The notes beneath the pieces are model-generated. The model had not been told where the DNA came from and did not search any database. It saw nothing but the letters and a program-made list of their open reading frames with translations. Below, piece by piece: positions 17,549-27,087 of a stretch of 33,661 bases of DNA. The position numbers and the translations under genes are program-made. The number at the start of each line of letters is the position of its first letter. Position 1 is the stretch's first letter. The stretch lies in assembly GCA_003649495.1 (NCBI GenBank), contig QMRZ01000002.1:1-33661 (forward strand), read 5' to 3'. Origin of the DNA: Thermoprotei archaeon. GTDB taxonomy: Archaea > Thermoproteota > Thermoprotei > Thermofilales > Thermofilaceae.

Positions 17549-18628
17549 TTAATAAAGGTCCTCCCGCCTGAGTCTGTAGAACTCCTCGTGAGGCTCCAGC
17601 TGGTACCAGTAGGCGACGCTGCTGTAGTCCGCGGCCACTTCATTCCACTCTCCATGGGGGGCAGTCACCTCTATCCACTCTCTGAATGGTACTGGGTCGG
17701 GCACGTGGAACCTGTAAGCGGCCACCTCCCCCCTCCTCTCATCCTTGTACACTAGCCCGTGGAAGGGCGCGTTGAAAGCGCCGCCCATGAAGTACCAGCC
17801 TGACAGGAAGTAGTCCTCAGTCCCCGTGGCGCAGTAGGCCACCTCACCGTCAGCGACTATCCTGACGTTCCCCTCCAGGAAGCCCAGCCCTCCCACTATG
17901 GCCTTCTTGAGGCTAAGGCCCCTCATGTAGAGGTAAGTCCCCACGTAGTGGCCTCTTCCCCTCGCCCTCAGGACTAGGTAGGGCTTGCCGGGAGTAGTCT
18001 CCCTCTCCCTGCGCCACCTAGCATGCAGCCGCCCCATGTCCCTTAACTCCACGCCCGTGTAGTAGCCTATTATGTAGTAGAAGGCGGCCACCTCCTCGCA
18101 CCCCATATTCTCGACCTCGATCCTAGCCTTAGCGAATGGCATCGGCAGGAAGCAGTAAAAGCCGCCGCTGCTGAGGCCTAGAGGGAGCGTTAGCGTGTGA
18201 CCCTCCAGCCCGGGCTCCACGGCAAACGCCCTGTGGCCCTGCAGGAAGAAGTCGCCGATGGGGGCCTCCACGCTGGGGTTAGTCTCACCATCCCAGTAAG
18301 CCCTCAGGATCAGGTTCCTCAAGAACCTGCGATCCCTCCCACTCACGGTCATCCACATGCTGACTATCATCCCCGGCTCGTCGAGTTTGAGGAGCTCCAG
18401 CCTCTGACCAGGCTCAATAACGTAGAAATCGATCCGAGCCTCCCTCTCCACGTCTCTCAGCACGCCCTTCCTCCTCCAATGCTCCACCCACTCAGCCGGA
18501 ATCCTCCTCCTCAGGACTTCGAGCTCCTCGCTCGAGATCCTGTGCGTACTGGACACGTATCTTAGCTTAAAGTCCCGAAGCCTCGGCAGGTCTAGCAACA
18601 CGTTAACAGGAGCACATGCCTCGGCCAA
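17549..18628 (-). CDS. DUF2961 / glycoside hydrolase family 172-like protein
   Basis: LRAYWDGETNPSVEAPIGDFFLQGH...PMPFAKARIEVENMG...GLGFLEGNVRIVADGEVAYCATGTEDYFLSGWYFMGGAFNAPFHGLVYKDERRGEVAAYRFHVPDPVPF. Confidence 0.85.
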   Translation of the reverse strand: MAEACAPVNVLLDLPRLRDFKLRYVSSTHRISSEELEVLRRRIPAEWVEHWRRKGVLRDVEREARIDFYVIEPGQRLELLKLDEPGMIVSMWMTVSGRDRRFLRNLILRAYWDGETNPSVEAPIGDFFLQGHRAFAVEPGLEGHTLTLPLGLSSGGFYCFLPMPFAKARIEVENMGCEEVAAFYYIIGYYTGVELRDMGRLHARWRRERETTPGKPYLVLRARGRGHYVGTYLYMRGLSLKKAIVGGLGFLEGNVRIVADGEVAYCATGTEDYFLSGWYFMGGAFNAPFHGLVYKDERRGEVAAYRFHVPDPVPFREWIEVTAPHGEWNEVAADYSSVAYWYQLEPHEEFYRLRREDLY

Positions 18629-18641
18629 ATAGCTTACGAAT

Positions 18642-19415
18642 CTAGCTACGCGCCCACAGTTCTCCAGCTAGCGCCTCCACACTCCTCACGTGCTCAGGAG
18701 GCCCCCTCCACACGAGCACGTAGTCCCGCCCCTTACCCGCGTCGTGCTCGAGCAGGGTGATAATGAGGCGCCTAGCCCACTCCTCTAGGCTGGCCTGAGG
18801 CGGGGGTGGTGGCAAGACCCGCCTAAGCCGCCCACTCTCCAGCCTGTAGACACCATCCCCCTCATCAATTAGCACGAGTGCCCGCTCCCCAGCTCTCAGC
18901 CGCTCAACAGCCTCAACACCTCCGGCAACCAGCAGGAGGGGGCCATGGACAAGCCGCGCTACAGCTCTCCAGATCACGCCCTTCAACCCGGGCTTAACAG
19001 GCATGACCCTCAAGCGCGACTTACCCATCAGGGCCCTCCTCCCCTCCAGCAACAAAGCCCTTAGACGAGGTCTTGAGGCATTCTCCTCAGCGACGTAAAC
19101 CGCCACGCGCGCCTCGCAGCTTGCATCGCCGTCGACGAGGAGGACTAGCCACCCCCTCCCCGCTACGCGGGGGATGGATAGCGGGGCCCTCACCGTGAGC
19201 TCTGAGCGCGGCCCCACTCGCACCTCACTAAGTACAGTGACTGCACAGGTCCTGCCGCCCACCTCCAACTCTATGGCGGGCGTGAGGGAGAGGGGGATAC
19301 TCGACTTATTGCGTAGCACTATGCCTAACTCGGTCTTGGAACCCGCCGTGAGTAGGAGGGGCTTGGGGCGCGCTAGGATCTCAACAAAAGAACTATTGGA
19401 GGCGAGCGGCCTCAC
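18642..19415 (-). CDS. Hypothetical protein with N-terminal Ig/CARDB-like segment
   Basis: LLLTAGSKTELGIVLRNKSSIPLSLTPAIELEVGGRTCAVTVLSEVRVGPRSELTVRAPLSIPRVAGRGWLVLLVDGD; remainder unrecognised. Confidence 0.65.
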   Translation of the reverse strand: MRPLASNSSFVEILARPKPLLLTAGSKTELGIVLRNKSSIPLSLTPAIELEVGGRTCAVTVLSEVRVGPRSELTVRAPLSIPRVAGRGWLVLLVDGDASCEARVAVYVAEENASRPRLRALLLEGRRALMGKSRLRVMPVKPGLKGVIWRAVARLVHGPLLLVAGGVEAVERLRAGERALVLIDEGDGVYRLESGRLRRVLPPPPPQASLEEWARRLIITLLEHDAGKGRDYVLVWRGPPEHVRSVEALAGELWARS

Positions 19416-19429
19416 CGGCCGGCGCTCTC

Positions 19430-19711
19430 TTACTCCTTCTTCTCTAGCACTATCTCTATTGTTGATACTACTCTCTCCTTCCCAGGCTCACCAACCTTCT
19501 CACTCCCAATCTTCACAGAAGTAATGTCGACCTTGCCCTCCATGAACCTCCTAACTATCTCGGCGGCGTCAACGGCCTTCGATATCGACCTACCCCTAGC
19601 CTTGAAGATCACCCTCTTGCTGCCCATAGTGAACTGCGTCACAGCTGCAAGGACGTAGTTGGCGACAGGCTTCTGACCCACCAGTATAGTTCCAGTCTCG
19701 ATCGCAGCCAT
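19430..19711 (-). CDS. albA: Chromatin protein Alba
   Basis: NYVLAAVTQFTMGSKRVIFKARGRSISKAVDAAEIVRRFMEGKVDITSVKIGSEKV; minus-strand TATA TTTATATTC at about 19757-19765. Confidence 0.96.
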   Translation of the reverse strand: MAAIETGTILVGQKPVANYVLAAVTQFTMGSKRVIFKARGRSISKAVDAAEIVRRFMEGKVDITSVKIGSEKVGEPGKERVVSTIEIVLEKKE

Positions 19712-19771
19712 GCCACTACACCTCTGGCTCTGTAGCGCCTTAGTGAGGGGGCCGCGAATATAAATTCTTTA

Positions 19772-21574
19772 CTACTCACGCTCCTCGACCACAGCAGTGT
19801 AGTAGTACTCGCCTATGCTCTTCAGGTACCTATCCAGCCTAGACCCCTCCTTGTTGACTCGAGGCCTCAGAGTCTCGGGATCTCTCCTGAACGTAACGCC
19901 CAGCTCCCGGAGGAACTTGTTGAAACCCTTGCGGAGGCTCAGGGGGGGCGTGGCCTCGCCCCTCACCCCGGGCTCTCCCCCAAACACCATGAGGGAATCC
20001 GCAATGAAGTCCTGTGCCACTACGTCGTGCTCCACAACTAGCGTGGCCACACCCCTCTCCTGAGTCAGCCTCCTAACGACCCTGGCTACCGCGTACCTCT
20101 GTTCCACGTCCAGGTAAGCCATTGGCTCATCCAGCAGGTAGACGTCAGCCTCCCTCCCCAGGGCGGCAGCTATTGCGACTCTCTGCAGCTCGCCACCGCT
20201 AAGCTCTGAGACATCCCTCTCCATCAGCTTGCCCAGCCCCAAAGGCCTTATTAGCTCGCTCTGCACGAAGCTCGACTCAAGGTCAACTCCAGCATCCCTC
20301 AGGACGTCGCGGACCCGCCCCCTCATCTCCTCGCGCGAGATCATCTGCGGCTTATAGCTGATCCTAACTCCTGGCCGAACGCTCACCTCCCCCTCATCCG
20401 GCTCAAGCTCACCTACGAGCATTCTCACGAAGGTGGTCTTGCCTATGCCATTTGGCCCCACGACCCCAACCACCTCGCCTGCGTACATCTCCCCCGCGCT
20501 GACCTTCAGCTCGAAGCCATCAAGCCTCTTCCGAAGATCACTCCACGCGGCGACTACGGCCTCGGGCCTAGGCCTCCTCTCGGGAGGCTTGACCTCGAAC
20601 TTTATCTCGTAATCCCTGAACCTGATGTTCTCCTCCCTGAGGAAGCCGCGTAGGAAGACGTTTATACCCGTCCTAACTCCTCTCGGCAGGCTAACCACCC
20701 CGTAGGCGCCCGGCTCTCCATAGAGTATGTGGACTAGATCACTGACGTAGTCCAGGACTGCCAGGTCGTGCTCCACAACCACGACGTACTTGTCCTCCTC
20801 CGCCAGCCGCCTGATGGCACGGGCCACCCTCATCCTCTCCCTGACATCTAGGTAGCTCGAGGGCTCGTCAAACATGTAGACGTCGGCGTCTCTGCACATT
20901 GCAGCTGCCACCGCCAACTTCTGCAGCTCGCCGCCGCTGAGGTGGCGCACCTCCCTATCCCACACGTTATCCAGCGCCAGGAGATCGCGGACCTCGCTAG
21001 CTACGCCCCTCTCATCAACTCTCTCCAGCACCTCCCCGACTCTCCCCTTCACGTAGCGCGGTATCCTGTCTATCTCCTGGGGCTTCCGCACAGCTCTAAG
21101 CCTGCCCTCAGAGAGCCTCTGGAAGTAGGGCTGCAGCTCGGAGCCCCTGAAGAACCTGACCACGTCACGCCAGTCGACATCCTCGCCCACCCTTCCGAGG
21201 TTGGGCTTGAGCTCGCCTGACAATATCCTAAGGGACGTCGACTTACCCACTCCATTACTCCCTATCACGCCGACCACAACTCCCCTCTTGGGGATCGGGA
21301 GGCGGAATAGCTCAAAGCCATTAGGCCCGTATCTGTGGACTAGCTCCCTCTCGAGCCTCTCCGGCAGATTAACTATGTGAATGGCGCTGAATGGGCACTT
21401 CCTGACGCATATGCCACACCCCACACAGAGACCCTCATCTATCCTAGCCTTCTTGAGCTCCTCGTCCACCCACACGCACTTGGACCCAGCTCTGTTTATG
21501 GGGCAGAATCTGACACACTCCCTGTTACACTTAGAGGGCCTGCAGAGAGTGCGCTCTACTACAGCGATCCTCAA
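19772..21574 (-). CDS. ABCE1/Rli1 ribosome recycling ATPase
   Basis: 4Fe-4S cysteines CRPSKCNRECVRFCPINRAGSKC and CVGCGICVRKCPFSAI; twin ABC domains (GSNGVGKST, LSGGELQKLAVA; GPNGIGKTT, LSGGELQRVAIA). Confidence 0.97.
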   Translation of the reverse strand: MRIAVVERTLCRPSKCNRECVRFCPINRAGSKCVWVDEELKKARIDEGLCVGCGICVRKCPFSAIHIVNLPERLERELVHRYGPNGFELFRLPIPKRGVVVGVIGSNGVGKSTSLRILSGELKPNLGRVGEDVDWRDVVRFFRGSELQPYFQRLSEGRLRAVRKPQEIDRIPRYVKGRVGEVLERVDERGVASEVRDLLALDNVWDREVRHLSGGELQKLAVAAAMCRDADVYMFDEPSSYLDVRERMRVARAIRRLAEEDKYVVVVEHDLAVLDYVSDLVHILYGEPGAYGVVSLPRGVRTGINVFLRGFLREENIRFRDYEIKFEVKPPERRPRPEAVVAAWSDLRKRLDGFELKVSAGEMYAGEVVGVVGPNGIGKTTFVRMLVGELEPDEGEVSVRPGVRISYKPQMISREEMRGRVRDVLRDAGVDLESSFVQSELIRPLGLGKLMERDVSELSGGELQRVAIAAALGREADVYLLDEPMAYLDVEQRYAVARVVRRLTQERGVATLVVEHDVVAQDFIADSLMVFGGEPGVRGEATPPLSLRKGFNKFLRELGVTFRRDPETLRPRVNKEGSRLDRYLKSIGEYYYTAVVEERE

Positions 21575-21586
21575 GCGCGCCTCCCC

Positions 21587-21862
21587 CTACTCGCCCTCAC
21601 TCTCCATAGTCTCCAGGAATACCTCGTAGTACTCCCTTAGCAGCTCCCTCTCCTCCTCAAGTTTCTCCTTCTCCCTCCTCTTGAGGCCCTCAATTACTAT
21701 CAGTTTCTCCCTCTTCTCCTCCGATACCGTCTCCCTAACCCTATACCCCCTCTCCCCCTTCTCCATCTCCCTCCTATAGCCGCACCTCTTGCACACTAGA
21801 TACACGTGCCCCTCTCTACGCTCAGGCGTTAAGAGTGAACCACATTTAGGGCAGAACTTCAC
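21587..21862 (-). CDS. TFS/RpoM N-ribbon-like protein with charged helical tail (91 aa from GTG 21862)
   Basis: VKFCPKCGSLLTPERREGHVYLVCKRCGYRREMEKG followed by an E/K/R-rich helix. The track start at 21934 lies upstream of a minus-strand TATA-like box. Confidence 0.8.
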   Translation of the reverse strand: MKFCPKCGSLLTPERREGHVYLVCKRCGYRREMEKGERGYRVRETVSEEKREKLIVIEGLKRREKEKLEEERELLREYYEVFLETMESEGE

Positions 21863-21906
21863 CCCAATCCCCCAGCAGGCTGGCGCCTTAGGGATGGGCA
21901 GCACTA

Positions 21907-21916
21907 GTATAAATCC
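21907..21916 (-). promoter_or_regulatory. TATA-like box (GGATTTATAC)
   Basis: AT-rich box about 45-54 nt upstream of the GTG at 21862. Confidence 0.5.
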
Positions 21917-22122
21917 TTTACTACCAGCACTCACTCGAGATCCTTAGAGCTGCAAGCTGACCCCCTACTTCACGTTCACACAGCTATGTGACGCGCTCAA
22001 GTACTGTGACCGTGCACAATGATAGACCTCGAAAGCCAGGCACCCCATTTACATGTACGCGTTTGGCTGGAGGCGTGGCAATGACTTTTTAAGTGTGTAA
22101 CCTCCTTTCCTAGGGGGTCAGG

Positions 22123-22863
22123 TTGGCCAGTAAGCCTGAGTATGTGGTGGTCACGGAGGATCTGCACAAGTATTACTTCTTGAGGGGGGAGACCGTCAAG
22201 GCCCTGCGCGGTATAAACCTCAAGATCAGGTACGGGGAGTACCTGTCGATACTTGGGCCCTCGGGCTCCGGCAAGACCACCCTATTCAACATGATTGGGG
22301 CACTCGACAGGCCGACTAAGGGCAAGGTGTACCTCGATGGGAGGGACTTGGCGACCCTGACTCCCCGGCAGCTAGCGTGGGTCAGATGCCACAAGATAGG
22401 CTACATCTTCCAGACGTTCAACCTGATACCAGTGCTGACAGCGCTTGACAACGTGATGGTCCCAATGATATTTGCTGGCGTCCCGAGGCAGGAAAGGGCG
22501 GAGAGGGCTAAGAAGCTTCTGGAGAGGGTTGGGCTTGGTGATAGGCTGTATCACAGGCCTACTGAGCTTAGCGGTGGCCAGCAGCAGAGAGTTGCGATAG
22601 CCAGGGCACTAGCCAACGATCCATCGATAATCCTGGCCGACGAGCCCACCGGAAACCTAGACCTGCAGACGGGGCTGAAGATAGTACACCTCCTCAAGGA
22701 GCTTAATGTGGAGAGAGGAGTAACCGTGATAGTAGCCACTCACGACCTGAAGATGATAGACGTGAGCGACAGGATAGTGTGGATTAGGGACGGAATGGTG
22801 GAGCGTGTCGAGGAGAGGACTGCAATAGAGCTCGGCGCCGAGGAGTTAGAGCTGGAGCTCTGA
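22123..22863 (+). CDS. ABC transporter ATP-binding protein (LolD/MacB-like)
   Basis: [33 protein letters not shown]...[32 protein letters not shown]...[11 protein letters not shown]. Confidence 0.95.
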   Translation: MASKPEYVVVTEDLHKYYFLRGETVKALRGINLKIRYGEYLSILGPSGSGKTTLFNMIGALDRPTKGKVYLDGRDLATLTPRQLAWVRCHKIGYIFQTFNLIPVLTALDNVMVPMIFAGVPRQERAERAKKLLERVGLGDRLYHRPTELSGGQQQRVAIARALANDPSIILADEPTGNLDLQTGLKIVHLLKELNVERGVTVIVATHDLKMIDVSDRIVWIRDGMVERVEERTAIELGAEELELEL

Positions 22864-22868
22864 GGCTA

Positions 22869-23414
22869 ATGCTCGACGAGTTTAATCTCGTGGCCTCCAC
22901 GTATAGGGGCAGGGAGAACGAGTTACTGAGCGAGCTATGGTACTTTCTGAGAGATCTGGGGGATCCCAGGGCTAGAGCCAGTACGACAGGCCTCCCAGGG
23001 CTCACGGTCCTCTACACGAAGCTGGATCCTCTCAGAGTTGTGGAGGAAGCTAGGGAGAGAGTGAGGCGTGAGCCCTGGTACTTCAGGTACCTCCTGAAGC
23101 TCGTGCCCATTGAGGTGTGTATCCCAGCTGAGCTGGAGGCTATAAGGCGCGCTGCTCTAGAGCTAGCGGCTAAGAAGCTTAGGGAGGGTGAGACCTACAA
23201 GGTAGAGGTGAGGAAGAGGCTTACCACTCTCTCGAGGAGGGAGCTGATAGAGGCCATAGCCTCGGGCATCAGCAACAAAGTGAACCTTGAGGCCCCAGAC
23301 AAGATAGTGCTGGTGGAGATAATCGGGCGCGTCGCAGGAGTCTCTGTTATTGAGCCCAAATACATACTCTCTGTCCAGAAGCTTAGAAGAGAGTCAGCGG
23401 GAGAGGTACTCTAG
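22869..23414 (+). CDS. THUMP-domain protein (Tan1-like, putative tRNA acetylation adaptor)
   Basis: FNLVASTYRGRENELLSELWYFLRDLGD...YLLKLVPIEVCIPAELEAI...LREGETYKVEVRKRLTTLSRRELIEAIASGISNKVNLEAPDKIVLVEIIGRVAGVSVI. Confidence 0.88.
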   Translation: MLDEFNLVASTYRGRENELLSELWYFLRDLGDPRARASTTGLPGLTVLYTKLDPLRVVEEARERVRREPWYFRYLLKLVPIEVCIPAELEAIRRAALELAAKKLREGETYKVEVRKRLTTLSRRELIEAIASGISNKVNLEAPDKIVLVEIIGRVAGVSVIEPKYILSVQKLRRESAGEVL

Positions 23415-23960
23415 CGCCATCCTGGAGAGCAGGGCTTTCTCCACAGCCTCTGCTAAGTCGCCAGCGTAGGTAGCCTCGAGCTCGCGCTTCTCTAGGCCTA
23501 GGGCCTCGGCCGCCTTAGCTGCTGCCTCTGGGTTACGCCTTAGGGGAACTACTGCCGCCCTGAGCTCCCTGGCCACCTTCTCTAGATGTTCGAGACATGC
23601 ACGCTGACTATCGGCTATGCAGACTATAGCTACCCGTTTAGCCCCTTCGGGGGGCCCCATGAGGGGCAGTGCCCGCGAGATCTCGCGGGTGGCAGCTGCG
23701 AAGAGCATGACTTCAACGTGGAAGCTCCTCGCGGCATTCCGCCCCCTCTTAAACGCCTTCAGCGCGTACTCAGCAGCTGTTAACACGTGCGCAGGGCCAG
23801 CCAGGACCTCGGGGTTTAAGGCTACCGTCTTAACCCCGCTGGGCCCTTCCACAGCTCTTAAGAGTGCTCTCAGGCTGAGGGGCTCTGCAAGCTCGAGTAG
23901 GGCCGCTACGGCGTAGACGGGGCCATCAATCCTCAGCTTGATTGGCTTAACCCCCTCCAC
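23394..23960 (-). CDS. KEOPS complex Cgi121-like subunit
   Basis: LNPEVLAGPAHVLTAAEYALKAFKRGRNAARSFHVEVMLFAAATREISRALPLMGPPEGAKRVAIVCI. Confidence 0.85.
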   Translation of the reverse strand: MEGVKPIKLRIDGPVYAVAALLELAEPLSLRALLRAVEGPSGVKTVALNPEVLAGPAHVLTAAEYALKAFKRGRNAARSFHVEVMLFAAATREISRALPLMGPPEGAKRVAIVCIADSQRACLEHLEKVARELRAAVVPLRRNPEAAAKAAEALGLEKRELEATYAGDLAEAVEKALLSRMALEYLSR

Positions 23961-25104
23961 TGCCCACTCCCTCGAGCACCTCCTCTAGGACGTCAATTGC
24001 CGCACTTACATCAACCCTGATCCCCAGCCTTCTAAGCTCAGCGCCCACCGCAGCTACCAGCGTTATGAGCTCCCTGAGGCCTATGGGGCCCATGTTGCCC
24101 ACCCTAACTATCTTGTCCCTCAAGCCCCCGAGGCCGCCCGCCACGTATATGCCGTACCTGCTAGCCAGAGCTGCCCTCAGAGACCTGACGCTAACTCCCC
24201 TGGGGGGTTTGAACGAGAGCACAGTCCTTGATCTGTACGGCCGCCTTACGAAGGCCACAAACCCCATCTCCTCGAACGCCCTGTAGAGCGCAGCTGCACG
24301 TACCATGTGCATGCGGATCCACCTCTCCAGGCCTCGCTCGAGTATGACCGTAAGAGCGGCTCGCAGCGAGTAGAATAGCGGCACAGCAGGGGTGAATGGC
24401 GTCTCAGATCTCTCCGCGAACTTCAGGTACTTACGTAGATCGAAGTAGAAGGTCGTGGGCTCATCAACGAGCGAGCTCACGGCATCCTCGCTCAGGGAGA
24501 TGAATGAGACTCCCGGCGGCGCGGCCAGGCACTTCTGTGAGGCGCCGGCGAGGACGTCTATGCCCCACTCATCCACATCGAGCTCATCGCCGCCCACGGC
24601 TGAGACGGCATCTACCAGGGTTAGTGCGCCCCTCGACTTCGCCTCCCTACACAGCTCACGCAGGTAGCTGAGCCTAACCCCCGGGGACGTGTCGTTGTAC
24701 ACCATAGCCACTATATCTGGCTGAAACTCCTCTAGCCGCTCTCTCATCTCCTCCAAGCTCGGGGCTGAGCCCACCTCCGCCTCAACCACCGCGACCTCTG
24801 CTCCATGTCTCCTCAGAGTCTCGGCGAGCCTTGCGCTGAACTCCCCAGTGCCCGGGACTAGAGCCCTACGCCCCCTAGCCAGATTAGCGGCTGCCGCCTC
24901 AACCGCGCCCGTGCCTGAGGCTGTGAAAACCACTACCTCGCCCCTCGTCCTTAAAACTCTCCTCAGCTTATCCCTCAGATCCTCGAAGACCTCGTGGAAG
25001 CGGCCAGCCCTGTGGCTAATCATGGGCTTAGCTGCCTCCGCCGCTACTGGCGCGGCTACGTTGACCGGACCCGGCACGAAGAGCAGATCTCCCAGCTCGC
25101 TCAC
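23947..25104 (-). CDS. Class V aminotransferase (alanine-glyoxylate/serine-pyruvate type)
   Basis: LFVPGPVNVAAPVAAEAAKPMISHRAGRFHEVFEDLRDKLRRVLRT...TASGTGAVEAAAANL...LVDAVSAVGGDELDVDEWGIDVLAGASQKCLAAPPG. Confidence 0.94.
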   Translation of the reverse strand: MSELGDLLFVPGPVNVAAPVAAEAAKPMISHRAGRFHEVFEDLRDKLRRVLRTRGEVVVFTASGTGAVEAAAANLARGRRALVPGTGEFSARLAETLRRHGAEVAVVEAEVGSAPSLEEMRERLEEFQPDIVAMVYNDTSPGVRLSYLRELCREAKSRGALTLVDAVSAVGGDELDVDEWGIDVLAGASQKCLAAPPGVSFISLSEDAVSSLVDEPTTFYFDLRKYLKFAERSETPFTPAVPLFYSLRAALTVILERGLERWIRMHMVRAAALYRAFEEMGFVAFVRRPYRSRTVLSFKPPRGVSVRSLRAALASRYGIYVAGGLGGLRDKIVRVGNMGPIGLRELITLVAAVGAELRRLGIRVDVSAAIDVLEEVLEGVGSGGG

Positions 25105-25187
25105 GCCGTAACCCCCCGAGACTGGTATTTTAGGTCTGCCCTGGCTGCAGCGTTAAGGCTTAAATTCCCCGTGGGGACGCGGGGCTC

Positions 25188-26009
25188 GTGAGCCGGAGGC
25201 CCCTGATAACGCTGCTCACTGACTTCGGCTATAAAGACCACTATGTAGCTGCGATGAAGGGCGTCATACTCTCGATATGTCCCGAGGCTAGGATAGTGGA
25301 CATAGCCCATGGAGTGCCGAAGTTCGACGTGAGGGCAGCCGCCTACGTGCTCAGGGGGGCTTATAGATACTTCCCCCCTGGCACGATACACGTCGTAGTC
25401 GTCGACCCGGGCGTTGGCACTGAGAGGAGAGCTGTGGCTGTGAAGTCCAGGAACTACATTTTCATAGGCCCTGACAACGGCGTCCTCTCGCTAGCGCTAG
25501 CGGAGGACGGCGTTAAGGAGGCAAGAGTGATAGAGAATAGGGATCTCATGCTGCCGCGAATCACTTACACCTTCCACGGCAGGGATATATTCGCTCCAGT
25601 TGCAGCCCACTTGGCTAGGGGAGTCCCCTTCAGCTTAGTAGGCAGGCGCTTAGAGCGCCTAAGGGAGCCAAGCTTCACAAGGCCCCTCGTCAGGGGGCGT
25701 GAGCTAGTCTGTGAAGTCCTCTACGTGGATGACTTCGGGAATGCAGCCCTTAACATCGACGAGAGGCTGCTCAGGGAGCTGGGAGTGAGCTACGGGGCGG
25801 AGCTAGCTATTGAGCTGAGAGGTAAGGAGCTTGCTCTGAAGCTACTCCCCTCCTACGGCCACGCTCCTGAGGGAGCCCCCCTCCTCCTTATAAACAGCGA
25901 GGGCTTCCTCGAGATAGCCGTTAACAGGGGCAGTGCTGCAGAAGCCTTCGGCCTCTCACCAGGTTCCAGGCTCAGGATCCGTATCCTATCCCCTCCGCCT
26001 CGACTCTGA
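25188..26009 (+). CDS. SAM hydroxide adenosyltransferase family (DUF62)
   Basis: LITLLTDFGYKDHYVAAMKGVILSICPEARIVDIAHGVPKFDVRAAAYVLRGAYRYFPPGTIHVVVVDPGVGTERRAVAVK...FIGPDNGVLSLA...FHGRDIFAPVAAHLA. Confidence 0.95.
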   Translation: MSRRPLITLLTDFGYKDHYVAAMKGVILSICPEARIVDIAHGVPKFDVRAAAYVLRGAYRYFPPGTIHVVVVDPGVGTERRAVAVKSRNYIFIGPDNGVLSLALAEDGVKEARVIENRDLMLPRITYTFHGRDIFAPVAAHLARGVPFSLVGRRLERLREPSFTRPLVRGRELVCEVLYVDDFGNAALNIDERLLRELGVSYGAELAIELRGKELALKLLPSYGHAPEGAPLLLINSEGFLEIAVNRGSAAEAFGLSPGSRLRIRILSPPPRL

Positions 26010-27033
26010 CTAGGCCATCCTCTCTCTTAACTTCGAAACGCGCGCCGGTTATGTGGCGGCACAGCCATATGGCGGTCTCTGCGTGGCCTGTGAGCTCAGC
26101 TGCACGCAGCACTGACCTCCCTCTGGCTAGCGCCATGTATATTATGAGGTTATCGAGAGCGTGGGGATCGATGGGAGCCCCAGCGCGCAGGGTAGCTGCC
26201 AGCTTCTCGGCGGCCTCCCTGCCCACGACCTCCGCGCGCTTCCCCCTCTCCCCAAGCGCGTCGCCCCCCACGATGCTCTCCTCGGATAGGGCCCATAGAA
26301 CGACGCCGCTCCCCCTCCCCACTGCTGGCGTGTCAACATCAACCCTTATCTCACTCACGTAGCGCCCAAAGCCCTCCCGCCTCAAGTGCTCAACTGCAGC
26401 CCTGGCCTGCCTCTCGGCTACGTGCCTCGGCAGGTTAGCGGCGTACGAGACTCCTGCTATCTCCCTGAGCTCGCCGAGCTCCTCCAGCCTGATGGGCCTG
26501 AGGGGATAAGATGGCGAGGCCACTACCTCCACTAGGCCGCCACCCCTCGGATAGAAGCCCATCCTGAGGAGCCTGACCTCAGCCTTGACGCCAAACCTCC
26601 TGAGGAGAGGGAGGAGGACATGCTGCACGTACTGTATAGGTGGCGACCACTTAACGTTAGTCCCTCCCCTAATCCTCAGCCTAACTCCGCCCTCAGCCGC
26701 CACTAACACTGGGAGGGCCGCCTGTAGCAGGAGCGATATGCTACCTGCCGTCCCGATGTCCACCTCGATGACTCCCCCTCGAGGCCTGCCTCTGGGCTCC
26801 ACCAGGACCTCCATCGAGCCTACGCTGAGGCCCCGCACCTCAGCGTCGACGAGGTCTGCTATCAGCTTCACCGCGTTCAGGTGTTGCGGCCTCAGCCCCG
26901 GGTTAGACCTTTTAGCCCTTATGTTGAACACCCTGAGCCTCTTTCCCAGGAGGGCCGCGAGCGCAACACTGTACCTGAGTAGCTGGCCTCCACCTTCCCC
27001 GAACGACCCGTCCACCTCAACCAGGCCTTTCAT
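25972..27033 (-). CDS. rtcA: RNA 3'-terminal phosphate cyclase
   Basis: VEVDGSFGEGGGQLLRYSVALAALLGKRLRVFNIRAKRSNPGLRPQHLNAVKLIADL...GGTNVKWSPPIQYVQHVLLPLL...FYPRGGGLVEV. Confidence 0.97.
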   Translation of the reverse strand: MKGLVEVDGSFGEGGGQLLRYSVALAALLGKRLRVFNIRAKRSNPGLRPQHLNAVKLIADLVDAEVRGLSVGSMEVLVEPRGRPRGGVIEVDIGTAGSISLLLQAALPVLVAAEGGVRLRIRGGTNVKWSPPIQYVQHVLLPLLRRFGVKAEVRLLRMGFYPRGGGLVEVVASPSYPLRPIRLEELGELREIAGVSYAANLPRHVAERQARAAVEHLRREGFGRYVSEIRVDVDTPAVGRGSGVVLWALSEESIVGGDALGERGKRAEVVGREAAEKLAATLRAGAPIDPHALDNLIIYMALARGRSVLRAAELTGHAETAIWLCRHITGARFEVKREDGLVRVEAEGIGYGS

Positions 27034-27087
27034 GGCGCGTCACCACGCCCTGCTAAGGGAGCGGCGCGGCCAGTTAAATGTTCAGGA

